Positions 24,201 to 64,000 of a DNA stretch of 64,000 nt are shown piece by piece (the stretch's first letter is position 1; the number at the start of each line of letters is the position of its first letter). The stretch is from Neodontobutis hainanensis. Taxonomy: Eukaryota; Chordata; Actinopteri; Gobiiformes; Odontobutidae. Made by a program: the position numbers and the translations under genes. The notes under the pieces are model-generated. The model was not told the origin of the DNA and searched no databases. It saw nothing but the letters and a program-made list of their open reading frames with translations. The stretch covers positions 1,506,001 to 1,570,000 of the forward strand of contig JALDNG010000022.1 in the NCBI GenBank assembly GCA_024349245.1, read 5' to 3'.

Positions 24201-27200
24201 GACTTTTCTATCAATGAACTATCAATGTAACAAAATCAATGTAATGGGTAAATCAGAAATGCAACAAAAGGAGGAGCTGAGGTTGTGGCGGGTTGCAATA
24301 GCCTCCACAGAAAGTTGGATAAAGCAGTTTTTTGTAGAGTGCCGAGAAGCTGATTTGCAGAAACACAGAAACAAAGAGATGACGAGTTGAATGGTCTCCT
24401 GATGTAAGCTGGCATCAGATGAACATTTGGCTGGATAGACTGAACAGTAAGCAGAACTTGACTCGAGGAACAATGACTTTGCTCAATATGTGTAAAATTG
24501 TTCATGATTGCCTTTTAATAATTCGATGTAAACCTTTGATGCAATATACTGCTGAGACCACAAACCACAAGCTGTGTTGTCTTTATTTTTATTGCGTTTA
24601 TCCCAAAATTACCTGTCAATTTCTTCAGACGCCACCAGGGGGAGCTACAAACCACCCACTGGAGACATTCTGTTTGGAAGGGTGTGTTACATTTTCCCCA
24701 TGCTTTAATTATATTAGGTTGTAGACCACTAAAGTGATTAGAGCTAGTATGGAGGGAGAACTGTATGCAAAGTCTACATCGGGATATTTTTTGCTTTATA
24801 CTATAGTTTTATCTACTGCAGTATTTTTGCCACACAGTAGGGAATTGTCATAAAACACATAATTTTATACAAATAGCTTAGCTTACTTATCTTTGACAGA
24901 CATTCTGTAGAACACAACAGTGGGTGATTCTTCTCTGATCTATTGAAAACTCTGAGGCCCTCGTTAAGTAAACATGTCTGTCACACTAAGCTGAAGGCAA
25001 CAGCTCACTCAGTGCATCAATTATTCACAGCCTGTGTGCCACTGGATTTAGAGATGGCAGAGGAGAGCTGGAAGGTGGGGCTGAACAATATCAGCACGGC
25101 CCTTTAGTGGACAATGCTACCAGAATACATTCCCTTTTATTTATTTAATTACAAAATGAAGGCTCATTTAGTTTAACTTTGGGTTGGGAAAAAGTATTCT
25201 TGGCATCATAATTCATCCTCTTGAAGACACACAGACAAGACATTGCAACATATTCTTCGTGTACATACTGCGTAGGTTTTTTTGAAATCTTAATGATGAT
25301 GAAATAAATAAAGCATTTGCATCAGTAAGAAGAGGACAGTGTGTCTTGAGGGAGTTGTTACACTTGGAGAGTCAATGTGTTGGTAAGAAGCTGTGCAGTA
25401 GGACTGTGCAAAGAGAAAGGTCACCAAATTGCATTGTGTTTCACTCGAGGCTGAAACCTGAGCAGCCAAGAAGTATCCTAGCTCCTGATAGAGAGTTCCT
25501 GTTTTCTAACTGCATCCAAACGCTACATGCAATAGAAATGTTATTAGGCCACTTAGTCAGTTTCTATAAATGAGCCCAGTGTTGTTAGATCAGTGAACTC
25601 TCTGTGCAGGAGTGTTTATCTTAAGATGTATGTGATAGTGAAAGGAGAGGGTGTTCATGTATTGATTCCCGCAGATGTAACCTTTAAAAACACCAAAGCA
25701 TTACAGGCCTGAAGTGTGCTGCTATAAGGTCACTGGTACAAGGACGAGCTGATTTAATTAAGGGCCACTCCTCTCATCTCCACAATCAGCCCGCTCAGTG
25801 CAATCATTGTATCAAGTGCTTCAGAGCAGATTTCTCTTGGGGTTGTATTCATGTGTCAATCCATATACAGCATATCAATGTCTATGTAATTTATGTTTCA
25901 AAAATATGTTAAGACTCAGTAGCTAAAAGACAGTATGATCATATTCAATGCTAAATTCCTGCCTTACATTTACTTGTAATTGAATCTTATCTGAAAATCT
26001 ATAGACCTGCCTTGTTGCCTTCATGCACAGGTTGCTTTAAAGACTCTACAAGGTTAGGGCTATATCTATCCCTATGAACATATCTTCTTACACTAACTTA
26101 GGGAGAGTTCAAATTTCATCATAAATGCTTTATAAAATTGGGATGTCATGAAATCATGACGATGCATATTTTGGTTTTCACTGAAGAGCTCTTATCCTTC
26201 TAGACTCACAGTGGATTTATATACTAGCACCGCCAGCACAAGGACCAATCAGTATATATACACGGTTGTGACTGGATGATTGGTTGTCATATTGAACCTG
26301 ATTGAAGTCCTGGCCAATTAAAGGGGTTCCAGACCCACTTCCCTTCCCTAAGAAAGGGAAAGGGTCTGGTTGACCAGGCTAGCATTACACGCCATGCATT
26401 GCCATGGTTTCAGCAGCTCCAGGACACAAGCTGCTGACCACAAAACCACAAATCCCCAAGGATCTGAGGAGACACAGGAGGGCAGACAGAGCTGACTGAA
26501 CTTCCTCTTGTTACTTAAACTGAACAAGCTAAACAAGAAGGTAAAATCTGTTGTCGGATTGGAACTGGACATGTCAGAAGCTGTGGCAGAGAAAACAATT
26601 CTGTACAAAATCTTATCTTAACAAATGTGGTGAAGGCAAATTTGGGAGTTGTAGGGGCCAAGATTAAGTTACATTTTTGGATTTAGACCCAAAATTGTGT
26701 TGCACACATGCTGATAGTGACCTTGATATAAAGGTGACAGTTTACCTACTTATTAGTTTGTGTTATTTGTGTTAGAATAGATGCAATGCAATTTTTTATT
26801 TTATTTAACTTTATTTATTCAGTAGAGAAAAAAATATCAAAGCTTGTGTTACATTGCATAAAAAGCTCCCACTGGTCCAAAACTGATCGTAGTATGAGGA
26901 CGTTGTTATGTATTTCATTGTATGGCAACAGCAATTTCAGCAGGTTAGCATATTCTGTCTATTGTACCTTCAAATGGTGCTTACTCTAAAATCTAAAAAA
27001 CAAATTCATCTTGCACTCAGACTTGAATTTCCACAGTCACATTAAGTCAATTAAATCATCCGCATTTTATCACCTTAAAAACATTTCCAAAGTCAAAGGC
27101 ATAATGCACAATTGACATTATGCATCATGTTTGTCTGCACTTTTTGTCATTTCCTGCATTTATGCATTATGTTTAGTTTTTAAATTTTTTTAACCAGACT

Positions 27201-27220
27201 TATAGACACTTATAATAATG
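24200..27220. other. intergenic DNA between ttc39c and kif1a
   Basis: No gene recognised. Holds a possible MITE whose right end (about 26366-26384) matches the termini of the element at 9253-9597. The rest is AT-rich without open frames that have support. Confidence 0.5.
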
Positions 27221-27227
27221 GATTAAA

Positions 27228-27400
27228 CTTATTGCACTTTACAGAGTCCATTATTTATTCAGTCCACAGTCACACACTATTGGTGGCAGCCATATTGTGC
27301 CTACTGCCTTTCCGACCTCCAAACATTCTCACACATTCATACAAGGTGGCAAGGTGGGTTAAGTGACTTGCCACAACGGCAGTATGACAATGGTCTGCTC
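27228..27400 (-). repeat. truncated SINE, same family as 35853-36185
   Basis: Contains cagtccacagtcacacact, gtggcagccatattgtgcc, cattctcacacattcatac and aaggtgggttaagtgact in the same order as the fuller copy in kif1a intron 4. The promoter end is missing and an LINE fragment abuts it. Confidence 0.65.
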
Positions 27401-27404
27401 ACTA

Positions 27405-27955
27405 ACCTCTCAAAACGAGAGACCAGTGATTCAGAACGCTGCTGCTCGGGTTTTTACTAACACCAGGAAGTACAACAACATCAGTCCAGTTTTAAAATCT
27501 CTGCACTGGCTTCCTGTTGCTCAGAGAATAGACTTTAAAACAGCACTGCTGGTTTACAAGTCTCTTAATGGTTTATCACCAGAGAACATCTGGGACAGGC
27601 CTTCTGCTCGTGCCAGAGTTAGCACTAAACCTGGTGAAGCAGAGTTAAATTTTCATGCAGCAAAAACCTAGAACAGTCTCCACTGATGAAGTGAAACAAG
27701 CCTCAACTTTAACAGTGTTCAAGGGAAGTCAAAAACCTTCCTCTTTAACTCTTCCGGCATTCAGTAAAGACAACTCAGTGTTTTTTTTTTATCTGTACCA
27801 TTTTTTAATTTTCTATTTTGTATTTTACATATGTTTCTTATTTAAAATCTTGTCTGTGTACTTTGTGTACTTGTCTTTTAATTCTGTAAAGCACTTTGAG
27901 TTACCCAGTGTATGAATTGTGCTATCCAAATAAAATAGTATTGCCTATTGGATCT
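27405..27955 (+). mobile_element. 3' part of an L2/Rex-like LINE
   Basis: Frame from about 27426 reads NAAARVFTNTRKYNNISPVL, then SLHWLPVAQRIDFKTALLVY and KSLNGLSPE, the C-terminal region of fish L2-type LINE proteins, before frameshifts and stops. The tail has gtaaagcactttgagtta and gctatccaaataaaat, typical of the LINE 3' end. Truncated and inactive. Confidence 0.85.
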
Positions 27956-28494
27956 ATTTTTCCCACTTAGACCTAGCCTAATTAACTTTACTTCAAAATG
28001 CTCTTTTCTGTGTCTACTTCACTGTTAACAGTTTTTATGGTACCAGGGTTTGTCATGTCAGAATTAGACTAGTAGCCACATTAGAACATGGAACTCTTGT
28101 GAAGGGCCAGGCCAACACAGGGAACTCACTTATGCTCAATAAAAACATGTTTCTTTTGCCCCTACAGTAGGGTATTTACCGTTTGGAGCATGTCTTATAG
28201 TGGAATCAACTAATTGCTGCAAAATATTAAAGAAAAGGAAAAATTTTAAACATTTTTTAATCATCAATAAAATATCAGTAAATGCTTGGCGGGCCTCATT
28301 GAACAGCCCAACGGGCCTTACTTAGCCCACCCCTGCTATTGAAAGGGTGCGCCACTCAGGGAGGGGGTCATGTCCCCTCTGTCCCCGCTGACACTTGCTC
28401 ATTCACATGTTTTTTGTTTTTTCCCTCTTTTTATATTCGTGTTAATATTATCGGTGTTTGACTTTCCTTAAAACTTCTCAGAATGAGTAAGTCT

Positions 28495-28901
28495 TTCTTA
28501 TTTGGGGTTTAGCCTCCCTCCGCCGCCATCACTGCATCGATGGCGTTACCTCCCTCGGCGGTGACGTCAGCGGCTCGGCGGCTCGAGCATCCTCCTCGCG
28601 AAGACAGGAGACAACAGAGCCATTTTGACCGCTCTAGTGTGGAGAAGTGCGAAGGACCGTCCATTCAATCGACCGGACATCTGCTCTCCGGCCTCTACTG
28701 ACTGGGACGAGCAGCAGGGTGGGTGGGGACAGAATACGGTCGCTGTCATCTCGGAACCGTGCCGTGTTCATGGAGAGAGGAGGCTGCTAGCAGGGGCACA
28801 ACCTGGAGGAGAGTCGAGGAGGTGGAAGTACGGAGCTGTGAGATAAAAGCAGCGAAGTCTCGGTCTCCGGACGGGAACAAGACGTTAGTGGCACTGCGGA
28901 G
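28495..28901 (+). promoter_or_regulatory. GC-rich promoter and noncoding exon 1 of kif1a
   Basis: A CpG-dense patch in an AT-rich background that ends in a good donor (gcggag/gtcagt, exon end 28901). The next exon (about 30940 on) contains the start codon. Frames in this exon do not join the kinesin frame, so I call it 5' untranslated. The transcription start is not resolved; it probably lies between 28550 and 28700. Confidence 0.6.
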
Positions 28902-30404
28902 GTCAGTTTATCTTTGTTATTTTTTACGTTGTTCCGTCGGTTATGCAGTTTTTGCTCAATGTTAAATCTCCTGGGAAGAGATGGGTATAGGGTGCGGCCA
29001 TTGAATAGTCTGTCAAAGTGTGAGGCAAAGTACTGAACAGGGAGGATGACATTACGGTCTGAATGGACGTGTACTGGCCTGTTAATGGAAGTTATTGATT
29101 ATTCATGTTAAAATAATATTATTAATCATAATATTTCATGTTCGAATTCGAAGGGCGATGGCCAATATTAACTCCCAGGAAAAGGTCAACCAAAGGGAAA
29201 GGAAGGCAAAACATGTCTTTCATAAGCCTTGAATGTTACAAGGACATACATTTATCTATTCAGTAGTTTTTCCATTTTTTCTAGGTAGGATATACATTCA
29301 AAACAGTTGTAACAAGAATTGCTGTCCAGGTAAAACAAGAAAGTGGCTCCTTATATTTATAGCTATAGTAACATGACATAGCCTATTACAATGATGACAC
29401 ATTACACATTGTATGCCTCTGTCACTGGGAAAATGGTGGCTGCTGCTGAGCTGCATCATCAGCTGATTGGAGTGGGCATCTCAGAGCAGATTATCCACAT
29501 GGCTTAAAACATTTTTTTTGGGTTAATGACAAATATCTAGATTTTTGGACCTTAATTTTACCACACCCCTTATATACTATACACTAGAGGCATGTTACCG
29601 TAGGTTACTGTACAGTTTACAATGTGATCCATGTCATGTGATTTCACCCTTTTTTACAGAATACTGAGCTTTTTTCTGCCATTCTGAACACAAATCCTAT
29701 AACTGTCTGTTTCAGGGAGCAGTGTGACACAGCAGATTTATAGATGAACCGCTCTGAAACCAAGTGATGCTGCTAGTGCATCAATTAACCATTTTTTTTC
29801 TCAGATACGGAAGGCAGCTGAGGCCTATCACCTGCATTAAGTCTCATAAATTCTAGATAGAAAGACGGAGAAGGTCTAATTGTATCATATTGCCAGCTGT
29901 AAGTCTTATTGACGAACACGATGAGTGATTGTAATTTGAGCACTTTAGAAGATGACTCAGAGCTGTTCTCAGTGGACCTATGATGCCAGCTCCCAACAGT
30001 ATTTTAGGGATAGCATGACACCGTTACTAAATCTTCACTGCTGAATGAAGCCAAACCTCCAGATTGTTGCTGGTTTTATTGTAATCCGGGGAAATAGCCC
30101 GACATTCAGCTGCTACTGCACTTCTTTTGTTACTGCCAGCTTTATTGTCTGTCTCCTGTAGCAGTGGCTGACCATGCATGGTCTTTTCACATTACAGCCT
30201 CCCGGCCCTGCCCTTTTAGCTTTGTGCTGACCATGTCGACCGGAACGTGTAATAATCTACTGCCCGCCCACTTTCTGCAAAAGATACCTCTTTAATGAAA
30301 GGGTTAATGACAGTGTTGGACCAATGGGAATTAATAACATGTTATGCTCAATTCTGCTTTGGGAGGTTGTATGGTCTTGATACAACACTTAAGGATTACG
30401 TAAG

Positions 30405-30722
30405 GTTTAGTCCTGGTTTAATCCCAGTTTAATCTCGGTTTATACCTGTTTTAGTACTAGTATAGTCCCTAGGTTTTGTCTTGATTATGTCCAGGGTTTG
30501 GTTAGTCAAGTTAAGTACTGGGTTTAGGGTTAGTCTTGAGTTTATTCCTGGATTTACTCCTAGTGTTTTTCCTGGGCTTTGTCGGGTTTAGGGTCAGTCC
30601 TAGGTTTGTTGTGGTTGTAGTCGAGGGTTGAATCCTGGTTTTTAGTTTAAGGTTACAGTTCAGTCCTAGAATTTGTCTTGGTTTTGGTCTATGGCTTAGT
30701 CCAGGACTTGGTTTTGCCTGGA
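30405..30722. repeat. degenerate minisatellite in kif1a intron 1
   Basis: Some fifteen to twenty loose copies of a 15-20 nt unit built on ttagtcctgggttt (variants with cccagttt, cttggttt, gggttagtc) run without break. The unit has drifted strongly. It ends about 220 nt before the first coding exon. Confidence 0.7.
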
Positions 30723-31008
30723 TTTTACTCCAAGGCTATATAAAAATAATTATAAAATAAAAAAAATAAATAATAAACGACCAATATAAATGAGACAGTT
30801 TTGTTTTGCTTGTGAGTTCTGCTTTTAGTCCTATGTCCTGTTCCAAGATCACAACCAGACCCTATCACATAAAACATTATAACAGAAGAGTTATAAAATA
30901 AGAGTTGCAACACTAATCACATCTTACTCCCCTGTCTAGTCTCCAGGTCTGCAGGCCCTTCATCCGGGCTTTAGAGAAGGCACTCCAAGGTGCTAAGAAG
31001 ACAGCACC

Positions 31009-59032
<28,024 letters not shown>

Positions 59033-61640
59033 GACATTACTGGGAAAAAAACAAAGACTAACACAATGTACATAGATTTGTGGTCTTCTTCTTCTCCTTC
59101 TTGTGCTGAGCTGCATCCACACAACAACCGTCACAAACAACCATCTTTACTGTGTACGTTTTTAGTTTGTCACTAGTGTCCCCAGCACCCAGTGCACTGT
59201 TTTTGTGTCAAGCCTTTGCTGCGGTGTGAGTTTCGTAGTCTGAAGAAACTTTTCAAAAGCTGTCACTGTACTGTACTGGAAGTTATTCATATAAGAAGAA
59301 AGAATGAAAAAATGGAAGCAGTAGCAACAGTTTATCTCAGACAACGTATGTATGTGTATGTACTGTAGTTGTTATCAGTGACATATTGAGCCTTATACAT
59401 TTACTTCAAATGCAGTGATATTTATCTTTACATAAAGCTGCCATGTTGGAACACATAAGATTTAACTCTACAGCTTCTCGCACTGTCTCAACTGGTTTGC
59501 AATAGAACATACAGCAAGAAAAAAATATGTTGAATCTATCTCTTTAACTTTATCTGTTTTTCATTTTTTTCTTTGGTGAGTGAATCCTGGCACTGAGTAA
59601 TCTTCCTTGTTTCCAAACATATAAAAAACAGTACAGTTGGCAAGGGAATATCATCATAGACTGCATCTTCACATTTTGACATTTAGGTAGGAGCACTGAG
59701 AGTTTCAGCATTCACCTTTTAGATCATCAAATGTCATCACATTAGTCCCTTCTTTCACTCAATTTCATTGTTTCAAATGTGATATATTTAGACATTCAAC
59801 AGGTTTTATTATTTATGTATTTATTTACAAAGACATCTATATTTATATAGTAGTACAGTGCAATTTCTGCACACTGCACTTTTTAATATGTTCTTCAAAT
59901 AAAGACCACCTCGCCCCTATGCGATAAAAGCTACAAAAACTATAACAAATATCTTTATAATGACCATTGGCTAGTTTCTTTTTGCTGAAAATACTTGAAT
60001 TAGTACTTTCCCCTTTAAGATTATAAGAACTTTGACCTGACCACATTTAAAAAGGTTGTATGCTGCACAAAGCTATCTTTTAAGATGAAAAGTACACCTG
60101 TTTCTTTACAGCACTGACAAGGAAACTGGTTTTATGAATGATATGTATATCGACTAAATGTAGTGCCTCTCTTTTTACTCATATTGTACAGTATGCCTCT
60201 GCACCATTTAGTTTGTAATACATTTTCTCGCTGCTATAAAACCGCTCTGGTAGTGTCTGCAGAATAATACCAAGCCTTTTCTGCTTTTCATCAGCATAAT
60301 CAGGTACATATTCAAACAAGGATTTGTTTATGAATGTGCTGTCATCTGTATTTTCCACAATATGTGGTGTACCAAGTAGGTGAAAGAAAACATGCTTTGA
60401 ATGTTGCTTGCTTTAAAAGGGGCTACAAATTTTGCAAATTTTATGTATTGTGCTGACATTTACACAAATAGATTTAAACTGATTTTAGTGATGATAGAGC
60501 TGTTGACTCGGATGCATGCCTAAGGTCAGCCAGCCTTGAGAGCACTTTTAGAGTCAGCAGTGACGTCTCACTTCCCACAATCAAAAGAATTAGTACACTG
60601 CTAATATAAGGATTTTTTTGTATTCTGTGATTGCCTGACACATTGATCCAAGAAGCTTAAAGAGCTGGATATGAAATGATTCAAAAGATATGCCACCTAC
60701 AACTAATTAACTAATTTTCACATATCTTTATGTTGTATCTTGTGGGTTTGGAACCTTTCCCATTGACCACCCACAGCCTCCATCAAGTTTAACAAGAGCA
60801 ACCAATCATAACACATATATATATATTAGGACGGGCTCTATTTTTCAAATTGGTTGTAGGTTTTCAAATGTCTTCTGTCCCTGTGGATGTTAGTATGTTA
60901 CTGTCTCTTGAATTATGATTGATTGAATCTTTATTTGTACCGCCCCATGTAAATCAAACTGAAACCCAAAGGGACCAGACTAATTCTTTGTATAGAAAAG
61001 CTAACTCCTCACAATGTTTCACATTTGAAGCAGTCAAAGTTTTTTTGGTGCAGTCACAAACACTGAATGTATATTGATATTTCCGTTTGAGTGCTTTGTG
61101 TTTACGTTTTGAGATTTACACTTTGGTTCCCTATTGATTGTAAGTTCTTATCAGGGAGCCATAAATAGATCGTAGGATACACAGTGCTTGTAATAATGAG
61201 TCTCATGCTAAGACGAACCAGATTGGGTCCTATTGGTCCACTTAGGCATCTTGTACAGAGTAAGACTTTAGAATAGATTACCTACCAGTCACACTTTCAC
61301 TCTCATTACAGTATCTACACACCTATAATTACGTATCATACACTGACATTCTTTATAAAAAACTTTTCTAAACTTCCCCTCCTGAAGTTTTTGTGCTTCC
61401 ACGTGTAATCTTTTAAGCACTTGTACCATTGCGCTGTTTGTTTTTCAAAAATGGTTTTGCATTGTATATAAACATGATTGCTGTGAACAGTGTATTATAA
61501 CGTTGCACCCATTTGCAAAATGTAAAAAAAAAAACTGGGCAGTAGATGAGTCAGTGTCTCTTGAGTGTTGGAGTTTTGCGTCAAATGTTTGTGTACACTA
61601 GACACATTGTCATATAATAAATAAACATGGAATTTATGCA
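59033..61640 (+). other. 3' untranslated region of kif1a
   Basis: About 2.6 kb from the stop to the double AATAAA at 61616-61625. AT-rich, with no open frame that has support. A short LINE-like tail segment (gattgaatctttatttgtacc) is at about 60919. A long 3' region is usual for neuronal transcripts. Confidence 0.65.
61616..61625 (+). terminator. overlapping polyadenylation signals of kif1a
   Basis: Two AATAAA overlap (61616-61621 and 61620-61625) in tcatataataaataaacatgg. They are the best-placed signals before the repeat that starts at about 61654. Confidence 0.65.
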
Positions 61641-61653
61641 ACATTAAGAGCTT

Positions 61654-62206
61654 CTGTCATGGCCTCACATGGACCATGGAAAACTCCAAACACAGGAAGG
61701 AAGTTCAAACAAGGTTTATTGCCATCAAACGGTACAAATCAAAATCCAGGAAACGAGGTATTAACAAGACCATGGCTTGATCATATAAATGTACAAATTT
61801 TTTAAAATAAAAGTAACTCAAAAAATGCTCCAGGTGAGGAAACACAGGAATTTAAATCTCCTCCAAACACTCAGGGTAAAACAGGACTATACAGATATAA
61901 CTCAGGAAAAACCCCAAAACAGCCCAGCAGACTCACATAATGGTTGAACACAACCTGGGACTAAGTCGTGGAAACAAACAGGTTATAAAGACACACCAAC
62001 GAGGGACAGGTGAACCACATTAGGGCAGGAAGTCAATCAGACAACACAGACAGGGGTGAGACATTTCACAAAAAAACCATGAAACCAAATACAGTCTTGA
62101 AACAAAATCAGATACACTAAACAAACTGAAGATACAATAATGAAACATGACATCAGATACAACAACAAAACAGACCAACTAACAGACCAGGCTTGGATCC
62201 TGACAG
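61654..62206. repeat. interspersed repeat with CTGTCA/TGACAG ends
   Basis: 553 bp that start CTGTCATGG and end GGATCCTGACAG, a short imperfect inverted pair. The interior (caaggtttattgccatc, gacacaccaacgaggga, aggtgaaccacattagg) looks like a common fish repeat. No coding capacity. No target duplication seen. Confidence 0.45.
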
Positions 62207-62561
62207 CCTCCTAGATTTTTTGAGCACACCTCGGAAATAGCAGATAGTCAGAAAGAAAACAATATATGGCGGTGGGTCAAGAGGAAACCTAAAAGAATTC
62301 TTGGTATCATATGGTTTCTGCAGAAAAGACCCATTACCAGGGCAGCATAAAATTATTGGGTTGCCATGCGTGAATCTGCCGACCATTTTTGTAATTAGGT
62401 CAAATTTGTGCTATAGATTTTTATTTTTATTCAGTTGTAATTATTTAGATTATTGATCGTTGCCGTAAGAAAAAACAACATACACAAAAGTACAAAGTTA
62501 TTTCCCCAAGTAGGGAATTGGATGTATTTTTTCAATCACATTCTTAAAATTTTGAAGTCAG

Positions 62562-63912
62562 ATGCTTCAGACGCGGGTCAAATTTGCTCTATTACAAAGT
62601 CTAAACAAAGTGTGTTCAGACACAAATTCGCTTCTGCCAGGTGACTTCTCTTCGAGTCTTGTTGGAAAATGGTTGAGATGGATTTTGTTGAGAGAGTTGC
62701 TGTGCTCTATTTACTTTGAAAGACTGGAAAACACACCAAAAACTGGGTTCACACCAAACCTTTGGTGTGGTGTGAACCCACTCCCCCTCCAATATCACTT
62801 CGGAGCAAAGGAGAGCCCTGTCAGCCCTGGAGAAGGATCCCAGCATCAGCCTTCTGCAGCAGACAAAGAAAGATGCACGGTGATCCTGAACACAGATGAC
62901 TATGAGTTCAGTATAAACAGCTTACTCAGTGACACTACCATCAATGAGACACTGAGAAGAGATCCAACAAGTGGTTACAAGAAGAAGGTCACAGACTGTC
63001 TGCAGAGGCTGACAGGCTGTATCCTGGGAACACCACTCCATGTATCTACGACTTACCACAAAATACACAAAGAAGGAATACAACTACTGCCCATATTAAG
63101 CTGCACAGATTCAGGCACCTACAATGTAGCATAGCATCTGGCCACCATCTCGAAATCAAACATGTGCCACTAGACGCAGATGAGACTTCTTTACAGGACA
63201 GGACAAACCTCACCCCGGACCATATTTGCAGTTTACTTGAGATACGCTTGAACACTACTTATTTCCAGTTCAGAGGTAACTTCTACAGACAAAAACATGG
63301 CTGTGCCATGGGATCACCTGTCTCCCCGATTGTGGCTAACCTGTACATGGAGGAAGTGGAGAACAGAGCTCTGGTCACATAGCACAAGAGGTGCCTACAA
63401 CCTCAGAAAGTAAACGGAAAGAAGAACAACACATCCGCCCTGAGAGACTGTGGATACCCCAAATGGACTTTCAACCAAACCAAGAGGACACAGACACCAA
63501 ACAGACAGGAACCAGGGACAAAAGGGAAGGGTGTAGTATCCCTTATGTGTCTGGTTTGTCTAAAAAACTTAAAAGGATTTTCTACAAACACAACATTCAA
63601 GTCAACTTTAACAGTTATGTTGGAGAAACTTAACAACAGCTTCACAAGAGGATGTATCAGCACAGAAAGCCAATCCTTGAGGACCTGAGTCTGCAGTTCA
63701 CATCCACCTCTCACCACCTTGAGAGAGGGTTGAAGGAAGCCATTTCTGTGAAAATGGAAAAGCCCTCTTTGAACAGAGGAGGTGGCTACAGATTCATAAT
63801 GCCTAGTATTTATAACAGTGTTCTGAAACCTAAAACAAAAGAGTTGCATGCTAGAACAACAACCACAGCATCTAAATGGAGCAGTGTCACTAACGACTCT
63901 CCTGAGCCTTAA
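62562..63912 (+). mobile_element. decayed Penelope-like retroelement with GIY-YIG end
   Basis: Pieces in several plus frames follow Penelope order. First RRDPTSGYKKKVTDCLQRL then KIHKEGIQLLPILSC, the region before the RT core. Next FRGNFYRQKHGCAMGSPVSP and IVANLYMEEVENRA, an RT motif. Then PYVSGLSKKLKRIFYKHN, and after a stop LHKRMYQHRKP and ERGLKEAISVKMEKPSLNRG, around the GIY-YIG motif SYVGET. The YADD catalytic block between about 63380 and 63540 is missing, and frames change at least three times. Inactive copy. Confidence 0.85.
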
Positions 63913-64000
63913 TGACTCCCACATCAGGAGTAACACTTCCCTTTCATGGCCAACGACCATGAGACCAGAACAGCCTGATCCATCAGGTTTGGTTTTAGGT

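Noticed and set aside
63403..63960. 185-codon open frame on the minus strand
   Set aside because: It is the antisense shadow of the Penelope-like GIY-YIG region read on the plus strand; it shows no protein features.

Overview
The window reads as nuclear DNA of a ray-finned (teleost) fish. It is AT-rich and intron-rich, with GT..AG splice sites, polyadenylation signals, and GC-rich promoter patches. It is littered with fish-type repeats: L2-like LINE tails, tRNA-derived SINEs, Tc1 and hAT elements, a Penelope-like element and MITEs. There are no bacterial-style operons. Three genes account for almost all the coding sequence. I rebuilt them exon by exon by matching splice sites, reading phase and remembered family sequence; no alignment was run.

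Left part (1-5400): a complete 11-exon allantoinase gene on the minus strand (uric-acid breakdown), with a 33-nt microexon and a polyadenylation signal about 20 nt after the stop. The next 9 kb (5400-14200) is intergenic. It holds an L2-like LINE tail, a MITE with a perfect 9-bp flanking repeat, a long foldback element, and an orphan minus-strand coding-like exon that is broken by a frameshift.

Middle (14200-24200): ttc39c on the plus strand, 14 exons, 578 codons expected. Exon 6 is one base short of what the splice phases and the family sequence require, so the gene carries either a true frameshift or an assembly error. An interspersed repeat lies in intron 2 and has a second copy in kif1a intron 2.

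Right part (28500-61640): a complete kif1a-type kinesin-3 gene on the plus strand. It has a noncoding first exon in a GC-rich patch and 48 numbered exons in all, 47 of them coding. The shortest full reading frame is 1,694 codons, with motor, FHA, coiled-coil and C-terminal PH regions. Besides the constitutive exons there are several phase-compatible optional exons: a 297-nt acidic cassette, two adjacent microexons (27 and 24 nt), a 216-nt in-frame candidate that I do not recognise from known KIF1A proteins, and a weaker 69-nt candidate. Large introns hold a decayed Tc1 element, two kinds of SINE, a nested hAT insertion and an LINE fragment. Beyond the gene, 61650-63960 is repeat, including a decayed Penelope-like element.

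The three genes have no evident functional link: purine catabolism, a TPR-like protein of poorly known role, and neuronal vesicle transport. The most interesting unexplained signal is the set of optional kif1a exons, above all the 216-nt one.
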